Below are positions 37,501 to 45,620 of a DNA stretch of 64,000 bases, in pieces (within the stretch, counting starts at the first letter, position 1; each line of letters opens with the position of its first letter). The notes under the pieces are model-generated. The model had not been told where the DNA came from, searched no databases, and worked only from the letters and a program-made list of their open reading frames with translations. This stretch comes from Daejeonella sp. (GTDB taxonomy: Bacteria; Bacteroidota; Bacteroidia; Sphingobacteriales; Sphingobacteriaceae). The translations under genes and the position numbers were made by a program. Location: the NCBI RefSeq assembly GCF_030684675.1, contig NZ_JAUXXZ010000009.1, forward strand, positions 62,001 through 126,000, written 5' to 3'.

Positions 37501-37935
37501 ATTTTCGAGATCAACCCAATAACCCATTTTCTCTGTCAGGTCGTTCCAAACGTCGGTATACTTCATCACCTCAGTACGGCAGGCAGCATTATAATCGTCA
37601 ACACTTATCGTTTTGCCGATATCATCTTTAGTAATTCCCAGCTTTTTCTCAACAGCCAGTTCGATCGGCAAACCATGGGTATCCCAACCTCCTTTACGCT
37701 CCACCCGATAACCTTTCAGGGTTTTATAACGACAGAAAATATCTTTGATTGAACGGGCCATTACATGATGAATTCCCGGCATCCCATTCGCAGATGGAGG
37801 ACCTTCATAAAAGATATAAGGTTTAGTAGCAGGACGGTTGGAAATACTTTTATCGAATACCTGGTTTTGTTTCCAGTAATCTAAGATCTCTTTCCCGGTT
37901 TTTGATAAATCAAGTTGCTTATATTCTTTGTACAT
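34528..37935 (-). CDS. ileS: Isoleucyl-tRNA synthetase (long form)
   Basis: A 1135-aa class I synthetase. The HIGH-type motif appears as GIHHVMA in PSANGMPGIHHVMARS, and KMSKR in KNGNKMSKRLGN. The CP1 editing domain (TTPWTLPSNCALAVG) and the anticodon-binding domain are complete. The length and lack of a C-terminal Cys zinc finger match the long eukaryote-like type seen across Bacteroidota rather than the E. coli type. I chose the ATG at 37935 (MYKEYKQLDLS); the ATG at 37953 adds six residues. It leads the ileS-dksA-lspA cluster. Confidence 0.96.
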   Translation of the reverse strand: MYKEYKQLDLSKTGKEILDYWKQNQVFDKSISNRPATKPYIFYEGPPSANGMPGIHHVMARSIKDIFCRYKTLKGYRVERKGGWDTHGLPIELAVEKKLGITKDDIGKTISVDDYNAACRTEVMKYTDVWNDLTEKMGYWVDLENPYITYENEYIETLWWILKQFHEKGLLYKGYTVQPYSPAAGTGLSSHELNQPGTYKMLKDTSIVAQFHLKRDQDHPLMDKVFENAEEDTVILAWTTTPWTLPSNCALAVGASISYVKIRTFNPYTFQPVSVILAKDLVSKYFKEEHKALPFDDYKAGDKVIPWNQVADFKGSDLVGLRYHQLMPYVSNADLEKNAFRVIPADFVTTEDGTGVVHTASVFGADDFRAARENNVPSVMITDEKGNELPLVDKQGRFVQEVSDFAGRFVKEEYYSDEERKDPDFRPTDVLIAIKLKEDNKAFDVKKYEHSYPHCWRTDKPVLYYPLDSWFIKTTAVKDRLVELNKTINWKPESTGTGRFGNWLENLVDWNLSRSRYWGTPLPIWRTVDGAEEKCIGSVDELRLEIKKAVAAGFMDASFEINDMHRPYVDDVILVSKSGKKMIRETDLIDVWFDSGAMPYAQWGLPPTAEGKSGNISPEAFLEYWNKHTGSDSEPGSIYPADFIAEGVDQTRGWFFTLHAIGVMLHDSISFKNVVSNGLVLDKNGNKMSKRLGNAADPFETIEKYGADPTRWYMISNASPWDNLKFNIEGIDEVRRKFFGTLHNTYAFFALYANIDGFSYKEEDIKERPEIDRWIISLLNSLSLEVDNYYADFEPTRATRAIQNFVDEHLSNWYVRLCRRRFWKGEYTEDKISAYQTLYTCLSTIAKLMSPVAPFFSDRLFIDLNKATGKEEVISVHLADFPVYNKTLVDKALEERMALAQDISSLILSLRKKVSINVRQPLSKAMIPVLDKRFKTKVEKVKDLILSETNLKSIEYITDTSGIISKKIKPNFKALGPKVGKDMKLVAEALNTMSQQDISRFENEGSIAIPGTSYVVDLADAEVLAEDVPGWQVANLGNLTVALDVTITEELKQEGISRELVNRIQNLRKELGFEVTDKIRVRVKDHPYISEALKNNLTYICAEILADSLELVADLDSGETVSIDDKNLIIQINKG

Positions 37936-38055
37936 CAGTGCTTTAACTCCCAAAATTTAAGGATGCAAAGTTAAGAAATTTAAGCCTTAAAATGCAGATT
38001 TTTGAAATCATTAATCCGCGTTTGGATGAACAGAATTCAAAATAAGTATTTTGCT

Positions 38056-38063
38056 TACCTTTG
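38056..38063 (+). promoter_or_regulatory. Candidate -7 element of the 38084 gene
   Basis: TACCTTTG matches TAnnTTTG exactly and lies 20 bp upstream of the ATG at 38084. No good -33 TTTG is seen at 19-20 bp. Confidence 0.35.
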
Positions 38064-38083
38064 TATCAAACTGATTGAGTTCT

Positions 38084-38314
38084 ATGGGAAATAAATACAT
38101 GCGTCGCGGCCTTTGGTTGATCCTGATCGGAATTGCATTTAACTTCCTTGGATATTACCTGATGGAAGGGGATGAATTCAAATATGGTTGGGCAATGGTC
38201 ATCGGAACAGTTGCATTTGGCCTTGGTTTTTTGCTGGTGATCTATAGTTTAATCCGCAAAATGGACAGGAGTGCCTTGATTAAAGGACGTTCTGAGACAG
38301 AAACAGAAGAATAG
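38084..38314 (+). CDS. Small two-helix membrane protein
   Basis: A 76-aa protein: a short basic N terminus (MGNKYMRRG), two membrane helices (about 10-27 and 38-62), and a charged tail (ETETEE). No family is recognised. I use the ATG at 38084; a TTG at 38075 is also in frame. It is divergent from ileS. Confidence 0.65.
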   Translation: MGNKYMRRGLWLILIGIAFNFLGYYLMEGDEFKYGWAMVIGTVAFGLGFLLVIYSLIRKMDRSALIKGRSETETEE

Positions 38315-38331
38315 GTTTGTTTAGGTCTGCT

Positions 38332-38571
38332 TGCTAGCGCACGCGTGTGCTTCTTTATTTAATTCCTGGAACCCCCCTTCCCAATTCGTCATTCTGATAA
38401 ATGCTGGAACTCCTCTCCCAATTCGTTATTATAGTAAAAGGGAACCTCCCAATCCTTAAATAATGAAATTGAGCACAGGAGTGCCCTTCTCTTAGTTCAC
38501 ATAATTTATGAGAATAGCACACCCAGCATCCAACAAAGGATTCAATAAAGAATTGCAAGTCTGCAATTCTT
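38332..38571 (+). other. Repeat-rich leader region of gcvH
   Basis: No gene. It contains a half-copy of the TAGCGC hairpin family (TGCTAGCGCACGCGTGTG, 38332-38349), a degenerate 38-bp tandem pair (38366-38403 and 38404-38441; both hold CTGGAAC and CCCAATTCGT), and a perfect hairpin AAGAATTGCA-AGTC-TGCAATTCTT (38548-38571) that could end upstream transcription. gcvH starts 36 bp later. Confidence 0.6.
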
Positions 38572-38607
38572 AGAGTATTTTTGAAAAAAAACTAAAATCA
38601 AAATACA

Positions 38608-38988
38608 ATGAATTTTCCTGCAGAATTAAAATACACTAAAGATCACGAATGGGTACGCGTTGAAGGTAATCATGCTTATGTTGGTATTACTGAATTTGCA
38701 CAGCACGAACTGGGCGATATCGTGTATGTCGATATTAATACTCTGGGAAAAGAAGTAGCTCGTGAAGATGTATTTGGAACGGTGGAGGCTGTAAAAACAG
38801 TTTCAGATCTGTTCATGCCACTAACAGGCAGAATTCTTGAAATCAATAAAAAACTGGATGCAAAGCCTGAACTGGTTAACAGTGATCCTTATGGAGACGG
38901 TTGGATGGTTAAGATCGAGTTGACAGAAACTGCCCAGGTTGAAGAATTATTGTCAGCCGGAGATTACAAAACACAGATAGGGGTTTAA
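38608..38988 (+). CDS. gcvH: Glycine cleavage system H protein
   Basis: A 126-aa lipoyl carrier that shuttles the aminomethyl group between the P and T proteins. The lipoylated residue is Lys63 in [14 protein letters not shown]. The N terminus ([12 protein letters not shown]) and C terminus ([13 protein letters not shown]) are typical. gcvP and gcvT are not in the window. It overlaps the next gene by one base (TAATG). Confidence 0.97.
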   Translation: MNFPAELKYTKDHEWVRVEGNHAYVGITEFAQHELGDIVYVDINTLGKEVAREDVFGTVEAVKTVSDLFMPLTGRILEINKKLDAKPELVNSDPYGDGWMVKIELTETAQVEELLSAGDYKTQIGV

Positions 38989-39389
38989 TGTTCAAATCCT
39001 TACGATACCAGTATCTTTCAATTCTTTGGGCCATTTTCGTGGTCATTCTCTGTGAGATGCCCCCAACTGATACTAGTAAGGTAGGCCTCACCTTCTTTGA
39101 AGGGTTTGATAAATTAGCCCATACAGGCTTTTTCTTCGTCCTAACAGTATTTTTATTTTATGGGAAAATCAGACAGCAGGCAAGTTATTCTTATCGCCCT
39201 CTGACTATCCTGAAAATTCTGGGAATTACATTGTTTTTAGGTGCCGGTATTGAAATCCTGCAACTCGAGGTTTTCACTTACCGTTCTGCCGAATGGTGGG
39301 ATTTATTTGCAGATATGACCGGAGTTGGAATGGGAATCTTTAGCTATATTTTTTTACATAGAGTTCGTTTCAATGAAAAATTGCTTTAA
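38988..39389 (+). CDS. VanZ-like family membrane protein
   Basis: A 133-aa protein with four membrane helices (about 7-23, 42-58, 75-93, 103-125). The pattern DKLAHTGFFFVLTVFLF, ... GIEILQLEVFTYRSAEWWDLFADMTGVGMG (key residues DK-xx-H, E-x-Q, D-xxxN-like D) is that of VanZ-like proteins. The role is unknown; some members affect cell-envelope resistance. Translation is coupled to gcvH by the 1-bp overlap. Confidence 0.85.
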   Translation: MFKSLRYQYLSILWAIFVVILCEMPPTDTSKVGLTFFEGFDKLAHTGFFFVLTVFLFYGKIRQQASYSYRPLTILKILGITLFLGAGIEILQLEVFTYRSAEWWDLFADMTGVGMGIFSYIFLHRVRFNEKLL

Positions 39390-39507
39390 AATTGCCTTTC
39401 TGCTGGTTTTCTTAAGTCTGAGTTCCTGCAGTGTATTTAAGAAGGGGTGTAACTGTCCAAAATTCTACCGGGCTCCTGCTTCTGCCGGAATTCCTCTTCA
39501 ACCCTGA
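39373..39507 (+). CDS. Small lipoprotein, 44 aa
   Basis: A 44-aa peptide with a clear lipoprotein signal (FLLVFLSLSSCSVF), leaving a mature part of about 26 residues with the Cys pair CNC and a Pro-rich end. The ATG at 39373 lies inside the end of the VanZ-like gene (17-bp overlap), which suggests coupling. The small size lowers confidence, but the lipobox and position support it. Confidence 0.6.
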   Translation: MKNCFKIAFLLVFLSLSSCSVFKKGCNCPKFYRAPASAGIPLQP

Positions 39508-39591
39508 TTTCTAATTATTTTGTAAAATCAATTTTCTTATTTGGAATTAATTCAAATAAGCATTATTTTTGGTTCAGAATTAAACAGGGAT

Positions 39592-39807
39592 ATGAAGCTT
39601 TCACAATTAATACCGGGGCAAACAGGGATTATCAAAGAATTTACTGATCTTGAGATGTCTGTTAAGTTGATGGAAATGGGGTGTTTACCGGGTGAATCTA
39701 TCGTTGTTGAGCGTTTAGCTCCACTAGGTGATCCTATGGCCATCAGGGTTTCAGGTTATCAGTTAACACTGAGAAAAAAGGAAGCTTCGACCATTATCAT
39801 GCAATAA
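39592..39807 (+). CDS. feoA: FeoA, ferrous iron transport accessory protein
   Basis: A 71-aa SH3-like FeoA domain (MKLSQLIPGQTGIIKEF, LMEMGCLPGESIVVERLAPLGDPM). It acts with FeoB in Fe2+ uptake. I use the ATG at 39592; the frame extends to a TTG at 39541 with no support. The stop is 7 bp before feoB. Confidence 0.93.
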   Translation: MKLSQLIPGQTGIIKEFTDLEMSVKLMEMGCLPGESIVVERLAPLGDPMAIRVSGYQLTLRKKEASTIIMQ

Positions 39808-39814
39808 TCACCAG

Positions 39815-41929
39815 GTGAACGGCGATTTAAAAATTGCATTAGTTGGAAACCCTAATTCCGGAAAATCTACACTATTTAATGTTCTAACTGGTTTAAACCA
39901 AAAGATCGGTAATTTCCCGGGAGTAACTGTCGAGAAGAAGACAGGATATTGTAAATTCCCCGACCAGCGAACTGCTCAAATCACAGATCTTCCCGGTACC
40001 TACAGTTTTTATCCCAAAAGCAGGGATGAGCGTATTGTGCTTGATGCACTTAGCGATAAAAGCGGGCCTGACTTTCCCGATTTGATCATTTTTGTTGCTG
40101 ATGCATCCAATCTTAAAAGAAATTTACTGCTTTTCTCTCAGATCGCAGATCTGAATATTCCTATCATTATCGCCCTGAATATGATGGATCTGGCTGCACG
40201 CTCAGGGATTGAAATTTCTGTCGATGAGCTGGCGCTGAAGCTTGGAGTTCAGGTTATTCCTGTTTCTGCCCGGAAGCAGGAGGGGATTGACCGTCTGAAG
40301 CAGGCTATACTGAATAATAGTTCTATTCCTCTTCAGTTGCCTTCCATTGAGGTTGAAAGCATAGCACCCGAGCTGATTAAAGCGATTCAGGATGAACTGA
40401 AGATTGATAAGCCTTATACCGCATTGCAGATCGCTCATCAATACGAAGACCTGGCCTTTCTATCCGAAATGGAGAAACAGAAGGTCACCGGACTCAATAA
40501 GGAATTTAACTTTCATTCGCAAAAAGCACAAGCAACCGAGACTATTGCCCGGTATAATTTCATCAACGATGTGCTTTTCGACACTGTGAAAATTCATTCT
40601 GATCCCAAACAGGAGACAATGAGTAACCGGATCGATAAGGTTCTTACCCATCAGATATTTGGTTTCGTTATTTTTTTCGCGATACTTTTCATGATATTTC
40701 AGGCCATATTCTCCTGGTCTGAATATCCAATGTCACTGATTGAGGGCCTGTTCATTTGGTTAACGGAAGTAAGCCTGCAGATCCTGCCTCCGGGAGTATT
40801 TACCGATCTGCTTGTGAATGGGGTACTTGCCGGATTAAGTGGGGTTGTAATTTTTATTCCGCAGATTGCTATTTTATTTGCTTGTATCTCCGTTCTGGAG
40901 GATACCGGATACATGTCGAGGGTTACTTTCATGATGGATAAGATCATGCGCAAAGTGGGCCTGAGTGGTAAATCTATCGTTCCATTGATCGGTGGATTTG
41001 CCTGCGCAGTTCCCTCGATCATGAGTTCCCGGAATATTGAGAGCTGGAAGGACCGGATGATTACTATCATGGTCACTCCATTGATAGCCTGCTCTGCACG
41101 TCTGCCGGTATATACCTTATTGATCTCACTGGTGGTACCTGATGAGAAGGTTTGGGGCTTTATTAATATGCAGGGACTGGCATTGATGTCATTGTATCTT
41201 CTGAGTATTGTGAGTGCAATTTTAGTCGCCTGGGTAATGAAGCACATGATCCGCGCACGCGAACGCGGATACTTCATCATGGAGCTTCCGGTTTATCGAA
41301 TGCCGCGATGGAATAATGTGCTTTTGACCATGTATCGCAGTGTAAAGGCCTTCGTAATTGAAGCCGGGAAAGTCATTATTGCAGTATCCATTATTTTATG
41401 GGTGCTTTCATCTTACGGACCATCAGATCGCTTTGATAAAATTGATAGCAAGTATAACGAAGTTTCAATAAGAAAACAGCTTCCACCTGCAGAAATTGAT
41501 CGTCTGATTGCTTCCGAAAAACTTGAGAACTCCTATGCTGGAATTTTAGGCAAATCTATTGAGCCGGTAATCCGGCCGCTGGGCTTTGACTGGAAGATAG
41601 GTATCGCATTGATTACTTCCTTTGCTGCACGTGAAGTATTTGTAGGTACAATGGCAACCATTTACAGCGTGGAAGGGGATGATTCCCACCTGGAATCTGT
41701 ACGTCAGAAAATGGCTTCTGCACGGAATCCGGAAACGGGATTGCCTGTATTTACTACTGCCGTGGCCTTTTCACTGATGATGTTCTACGCTTTCTCAATG
41801 CAATGTATCAGCACCATCGCCGTGGTTTACCGTGAAACCAAGGGCTGGAGATGGCCTTTAATTCAAATTGTGTACATGACCACTTTGGCTTATCTTGCAA
41901 GTCTGTTTGTATACCAGCTTCTGAAATAA
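39815..41929 (+). CDS. feoB: FeoB, ferrous iron transporter
   Basis: A 704-aa inner-membrane Fe2+ transporter. The N-terminal GTPase has G1 GNPNSGKST (near residue 10), G3 DLPGTYS and G4 NMMD, followed by a helical GDI-like spacer (about 165-265). The membrane part has about nine helices and the Cys-containing gate motifs GFACAVPSIM and the second gate FAAREVFVGTMATIY. The start is a GTG at 39815; no upstream ATG fits. feoA-feoB form one operon, and the SprT-like gene follows by 2 bp. Confidence 0.95.
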   Translation: MNGDLKIALVGNPNSGKSTLFNVLTGLNQKIGNFPGVTVEKKTGYCKFPDQRTAQITDLPGTYSFYPKSRDERIVLDALSDKSGPDFPDLIIFVADASNLKRNLLLFSQIADLNIPIIIALNMMDLAARSGIEISVDELALKLGVQVIPVSARKQEGIDRLKQAILNNSSIPLQLPSIEVESIAPELIKAIQDELKIDKPYTALQIAHQYEDLAFLSEMEKQKVTGLNKEFNFHSQKAQATETIARYNFINDVLFDTVKIHSDPKQETMSNRIDKVLTHQIFGFVIFFAILFMIFQAIFSWSEYPMSLIEGLFIWLTEVSLQILPPGVFTDLLVNGVLAGLSGVVIFIPQIAILFACISVLEDTGYMSRVTFMMDKIMRKVGLSGKSIVPLIGGFACAVPSIMSSRNIESWKDRMITIMVTPLIACSARLPVYTLLISLVVPDEKVWGFINMQGLALMSLYLLSIVSAILVAWVMKHMIRARERGYFIMELPVYRMPRWNNVLLTMYRSVKAFVIEAGKVIIAVSIILWVLSSYGPSDRFDKIDSKYNEVSIRKQLPPAEIDRLIASEKLENSYAGILGKSIEPVIRPLGFDWKIGIALITSFAAREVFVGTMATIYSVEGDDSHLESVRQKMASARNPETGLPVFTTAVAFSLMMFYAFSMQCISTIAVVYRETKGWRWPLIQIVYMTTLAYLASLFVYQLLK

Positions 41930-41931
41930 AA

Positions 41932-42549
41932 TTGGATAAGATTACAGTTCTGAATAATTACCTGCCACCCGGTGCGGCGCCTGTTATCGCGCGCTGGATA
42001 GATTATTTTGAATGTGAGTTTAAGGTCTCCAGAAACCGAAGTACCAAGCATGGCGATTATCGCCACCCTTTTAAAAATGCCGGACACCGGATTTCGGTTA
42101 ATTATAATCTCAATCCCTATGCCTTCCTGATTACATCAGTTCATGAATTTGCTCATTTGTTGACCTGGAATGAATACAAGCGGAAAGCAAAGCCCCATGG
42201 ACAAGAATGGAAAAATAATTTTAAGCGAATGATGAAGCCCTTTTTTGAGCAATCCATCTTCCCGCCGGATATTAATCATGCCATACAAAATTATCTCGAA
42301 AACCCGGCCGCTTCCAGTTGCGTTGATCTCAAGCTTTACCGCGTTCTGAAGCAATACGACAGTAAACCGGACCACATTGTTTGCGTAGAAAAACTTCCGA
42401 TGAAAACCCTGTTCTCATTACCTGATGGACGCGTGTTCAGAAAAGAAACTTTGGTCAGAAAACGCTATCGCTGCGTCGAAATTAAAACCGGTGCTGTGTA
42501 TTTGTTTAACGCGCTTTCTGAAGTAACGGTTTTTGAGCCTAAGCTTTAA
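41932..42549 (+). CDS. SprT-like zinc metalloprotease-like protein
   Basis: A 205-aa protein with the HEFAH zinc site (His71-Glu72, His75), preceded by YRHPF and HRISVNYNLNPYAFLITSV, as in SprT-like proteins. The usual start cannot be an ATG: the frame runs back into feoB, and the TTG at 41932, 2 bp after the feoB stop, gives the sequence (LDKITVLNNYLPPG) that matches the family start. A C-terminal beta region follows (KLPMKTLFSLPDGRVF). The substrate is unknown; a link to iron uptake is only positional. Confidence 0.82.
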   Translation: MDKITVLNNYLPPGAAPVIARWIDYFECEFKVSRNRSTKHGDYRHPFKNAGHRISVNYNLNPYAFLITSVHEFAHLLTWNEYKRKAKPHGQEWKNNFKRMMKPFFEQSIFPPDINHAIQNYLENPAASSCVDLKLYRVLKQYDSKPDHIVCVEKLPMKTLFSLPDGRVFRKETLVRKRYRCVEIKTGAVYLFNALSEVTVFEPKL

Positions 42550-42643
42550 GCATAAAGGTCTACTGGATTCAAAATCACCTCATTTCAGTAGATTCAGATA
42601 ATTCTTAGACATAATTTAACGTCAGTTCGACATATAAATATCT

Positions 42644-42763
42644 AACCACATAGATTGACTTAAATTATGCATTAAAGGAAACATAGATTGAAGCGAAGCT
42701 TCAAGGCTATCTGTGTCTAAAATGGAGGTTGGTAGCTATAAAATGCTATGTTTCTATGCGGTT
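42644..42763. repeat. AACCACATAG inverted-repeat element, copy A
   Basis: The left arm AACCACATAGATTGAC begins at 42644 and the right arm CTATGTTTCTATGCGGTT ends at 42763. Inside is the hairpin TTGAAGC-GAA-GCTTCAA (42688-42704). The layout (outer arms, inner palindrome) is the same as in copies B and C. The element lies in a 323-bp gene-free gap (42550-42872) that holds nothing else recognised. Confidence 0.8.
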
Positions 42764-42872
42764 TTTAAGTATTATGTCGAGTTCACATTAATTTAGATTT
42801 TGATCCGAAATGGAACCTGGCAGTTTTATTGCATTAGAATTTTGTTTAAAATATTTATCAAACATTATACTC

Positions 42873-43328
42873 ATGAAAATATTTAATATTCTAATCCTCG
42901 CAGTTCTTTTGGCCTCATGTAATACTCAGGTTAAGGAAACAGAAACAAGCAGTTCAACTATTGCAAATAAGGATGAACCTTCATCTACAAATTGTTATTT
43001 GTATGCCGGTGCGGCTGATACGGTAAGTTTAAACCTAACCCATTTAGGAGACTCAGTTACTGGCTCTTTGATTTATAATTTTAAAGAAAAGGATAAAAAT
43101 ACCGGAACCATAAATGGAAGGATGAATGGAAATATTTTACTTGCAGAGTATACATTTCTTTCTGAAGGTGTTCAATCCTGCAGGCAGGTAGCTTTTAAGT
43201 TAGAGGGTGACAAGTTTATAGAAGGCTATGGAGAAAGTTATAGCCGAAATGATAGATTCTTTTTCAAATATCCGGACTCTCTGAACTTTGATAGTTCTTT
43301 TAAATTAAGAGAAACAGACTGTCAATAA
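42873..43328 (+). CDS. Lipoprotein of unknown function
   Basis: A 151-aa lipoprotein (signal ILILAVLLASC, lipobox LASC). After a Ser/Thr-rich linker comes a small beta-rich domain (NCYLYAGAADTVSLNLTHLGDSVTGSLIYNFKEKDKNTG, with key residues CY..G..DTVSL and V-GSL-Y), found in some Bacteroidota lipoproteins with two Cys. The ATG at 42873 is chosen because it gives the signal; an in-frame ATG at 42810 adds 21 residues not typical of a signal. Accessory region. Confidence 0.75.
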   Translation: MKIFNILILAVLLASCNTQVKETETSSSTIANKDEPSSTNCYLYAGAADTVSLNLTHLGDSVTGSLIYNFKEKDKNTGTINGRMNGNILLAEYTFLSEGVQSCRQVAFKLEGDKFIEGYGESYSRNDRFFFKYPDSLNFDSSFKLRETDCQ

Positions 43329-43518
43329 TCATCAGCCTTAACTACGTTTTGCCAGAGAGCCAGCAGTCGTGGGAACTTCATAGCAAAAGAATGATTCATG
43401 CTGTAATTCAATCATTAAGCGAATGAATCCGAGGTGTAATTGCTATAATTTAGTTAGAAAAGCCTCTTTAAATGGCAATCTTGTAAATTAGATCATTTAC
43501 TTTTAATGTTTATGTGTA

Positions 43519-43549
43519 TATAAAAATGTTTACTTAAATATAAAAATGT
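43519..43549 (+). promoter_or_regulatory. Candidate operator ahead of the mobile mystery A gene
   Basis: Two direct copies of TATAAAAATGT (43519-43529 and 43539-43549) are spaced exactly 20 bp apart, two helix turns, in the AT-rich leader 40-70 bp before the XRE-type gene. This is typical of a site for self-control by the encoded regulator. Confidence 0.45.
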
Positions 43550-43588
43550 CAATATTTATATTTACTTTTATTAGACATTTCGATTATT

Positions 43589-44050
43589 ATGAGAACAAAA
43601 GGGAAGTTATTGGTTGAGCAACTGGATAGAAAACTCAAACCATTTTCGGATACTGTCAATATAATAATACCTGATCGGGGCTGGATTAACACAATCAGAG
43701 TAACGCTGAATATGACATTAGAGCAATTGGGAAGCAAGCTTAAAATGACCAGACAGGGAGCAAAAAAAGTAGAAGAAAGTGAATCATCCGGGTCAATATC
43801 TTTAAGAGCGTTAAAGGAAATTGGAGAAGTTCTGGAAATGAAATTTGTTTATGGTTTTGTCCCTAAACATGGATCACTGCAAGACCTGATTAGTTACAAA
43901 GCAGAGTCTCTTGCTGAAAAAATTGTGCTAAGGACGAGTCAGAATATGAAGCTGGAGAACCAGGGGAATAATGATGAACAAATTAAACGGGCTATCATTG
44001 ATTTGGCAGATGAATTGAAAAGGGAAATGAGTAAATCTTTATGGGATTAG
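43589..44050 (+). CDS. Mobile mystery protein A (XRE-type regulator)
   Basis: A 153-aa protein. It has a helix-turn-helix (about 45-105: MTLEQLGSKLKMTRQGAKKVEESESSGSISLRALKEIGEVL with key residues LG-xx-LxMTxQ) and the GWINTIRVTLNM lead typical of mobile mystery protein A. It is nearly always paired with the Fic protein B gene. It probably acts as antitoxin or regulator. The last 10 bp overlap the next gene, so the two are translationally coupled. It is flanked by low-GC, gene-poor DNA, a sign of accessory status. Confidence 0.9.
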   Translation: MRTKGKLLVEQLDRKLKPFSDTVNIIIPDRGWINTIRVTLNMTLEQLGSKLKMTRQGAKKVEESESSGSISLRALKEIGEVLEMKFVYGFVPKHGSLQDLISYKAESLAEKIVLRTSQNMKLENQGNNDEQIKRAIIDLADELKREMSKSLWD

Positions 44051-44637
44051 AAATTGCTTATGAAGATGGTCAAACACCCCTCAGTGAAGAGGAGAAAGAG
44101 GGTCTGCTACTGAAAATGATTACTACTCATGCTGATTTAGATGAGCATGAGCAATTAAATATTGAAAAGGCTGTTGAGGGGACAATTAAAACCAAATTCA
44201 GAAAAGAGCAGATACTGACTGAAAAATTTATAAAAGTGCTCCATAAAAAGATGTTCGGTAATGTTTGGTCATGGGCAGGGGAGTTCAGAAGATCTGAAAG
44301 AAATTTGGGAGTAAAATGGATATTAATTGCCACAGAACTGAAAGCCTTACATGATGATACCAACTTTTGGATTGATAAAAATATCTATCCAAAGGGAGAG
44401 ATAGCTATCCGGTTTAAACATCGTCTGGTTAATATCCATTGTTTTTCAAACGGAAATGGGAGACATTCCAGAATGATGGCGGATATTATAATGGAAAGCA
44501 TATTTTTCGAAAATCCTTTTTCCTGGAGCCAATCCAAAATGAACAGGCCTGATCAGACCAGAAAAAATTATATCAATGCGTTAAAAGAAGCCGACAGGGG
44601 AAATATCCGGGATTTGCTGGATTTTGCAAGAAGCTAA
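44041..44637 (+). CDS. Mobile mystery protein B (Fic domain)
   Basis: A 198-aa Fic protein. The active motif HCFSNGNGRHSR (His133 to Arg144) keeps the full HxFxxGNGRxxR consensus, so AMP transfer should be possible. An Asp/Glu-rich N-terminal helix precedes the fold. As in other A/B pairs, it overlaps its partner. The pair looks like a toxin-antitoxin type unit, but the target is not known. Confidence 0.9.
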   Translation: MGLEIAYEDGQTPLSEEEKEGLLLKMITTHADLDEHEQLNIEKAVEGTIKTKFRKEQILTEKFIKVLHKKMFGNVWSWAGEFRRSERNLGVKWILIATELKALHDDTNFWIDKNIYPKGEIAIRFKHRLVNIHCFSNGNGRHSRMMADIIMESIFFENPFSWSQSKMNRPDQTRKNYINALKEADRGNIRDLLDFARS

Positions 44638-45016
44638 TAATTTGTGATTTTGCTTGTTTGATATTGTGCCAATTCTGAAAATTCCAAAAGTATAGGATGG
44701 CAAATTGGATTGCTTTTGCGAATAAAAGTATCAGTCATTTAATGAAATAAGGTTTATTTTTATTCGTGACAGGATATGCGTTTTCCTAAGCCCTGATGGT
44801 AAATATGACCACCCTTAAAATTGGATAAAATACAGATCATAGCTCTCAGTTTAAAGAAAATTACTTATTATAGTCAAATATTAGTGATTCGGGCATTTCT
44901 TGCCAGACTGAAGCCTGGTAAGCCGGAATTATCTAAAGTTTATATCATTTGTAACGACATGGATACCCGGCTAATTGTCCGGAATCAAACGAATAATAAT
45001 TATTTAAAACAGATAG
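44638..45016. other. Gene-free AT-rich stretch
   Basis: No convincing gene, repeat or terminator. A 67-codon frame starting from TTG at 44821 has no family features. It may hold the promoter of the dehydrogenase operon that starts at 45017. Confidence 0.4.
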
Positions 45017-45589
45017 ATGAATAGAAGAGAAGCAGTCAGGAGGGCTACCTTTTTATTGGGAGGAGCAATTACTTTTTCAGGCTTTGGAGCATTGGCCGAT
45101 GTGCTGAGCCCGGTTTCGGGGAAAGGTATTGAATCAAAATCAATAGCTTCACAGGAAGCATTAATTGGAGAAATTGCCGACACCATTATTCCAGATACCA
45201 AAGGAGTACCTGGTGCCAAAGCTGCAGGCCTTGGCCCGTTTATAGTGATGATGATGCAGGATTGTTATACCGCAGACATTCAAAAGCATTTTGCGGATGG
45301 TTTAATGAGAGTAGATGAGGTTTCACAAAGCCAGTATAAGAAATCATTTACATCATTAACTCTTAAAGAACGCGAAGGGATATTTAAATTCTTTAAAGCT
45401 GAGGTTCAGGCACAGATCGCTGCCGGAACTACTCCTTCTCATTTTTTCCAGCTGATGTACGAACTTACCTGCCTCGGTTATTATACTTCTGAGATAGGAG
45501 CTACTCAGGCCTTGCGCTATGTCCATATTCCGGGCAAGTATGAAGCCTGTATTCCATTGCAGCCCGGACAGAAAGCATGGGCTACCTAA
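45017..45589 (+). CDS. Gluconate 2-dehydrogenase subunit 3 family protein (small dehydrogenase subunit)
   Basis: A 190-aa protein with a Tat signal (MNRREAVRRATFLLGGAI, RR motif at 3-4). The mature part has the family pattern IGEIADTIIPDTKGVPGAKAAGLGPFI. Such subunits help fold and export the partner flavoprotein, which lacks its own signal. It lies 31 bp before the GMC gene and is in the same operon. The membrane cytochrome subunit seen in three-part enzymes is absent here. Confidence 0.9.
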   Translation: MNRREAVRRATFLLGGAITFSGFGALADVLSPVSGKGIESKSIASQEALIGEIADTIIPDTKGVPGAKAAGLGPFIVMMMQDCYTADIQKHFADGLMRVDEVSQSQYKKSFTSLTLKEREGIFKFFKAEVQAQIAAGTTPSHFFQLMYELTCLGYYTSEIGATQALRYVHIPGKYEACIPLQPGQKAWAT

Positions 45590-45620
45590 TTATTGATTAA
45601 CAGAATATTGAATAAGATAC

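Noticed and set aside
44821-45024. 67-codon frame upstream of the dehydrogenase operon
   Set aside because: It needs a TTG start, shows no family features and overlaps the start of the Tat-signal gene.
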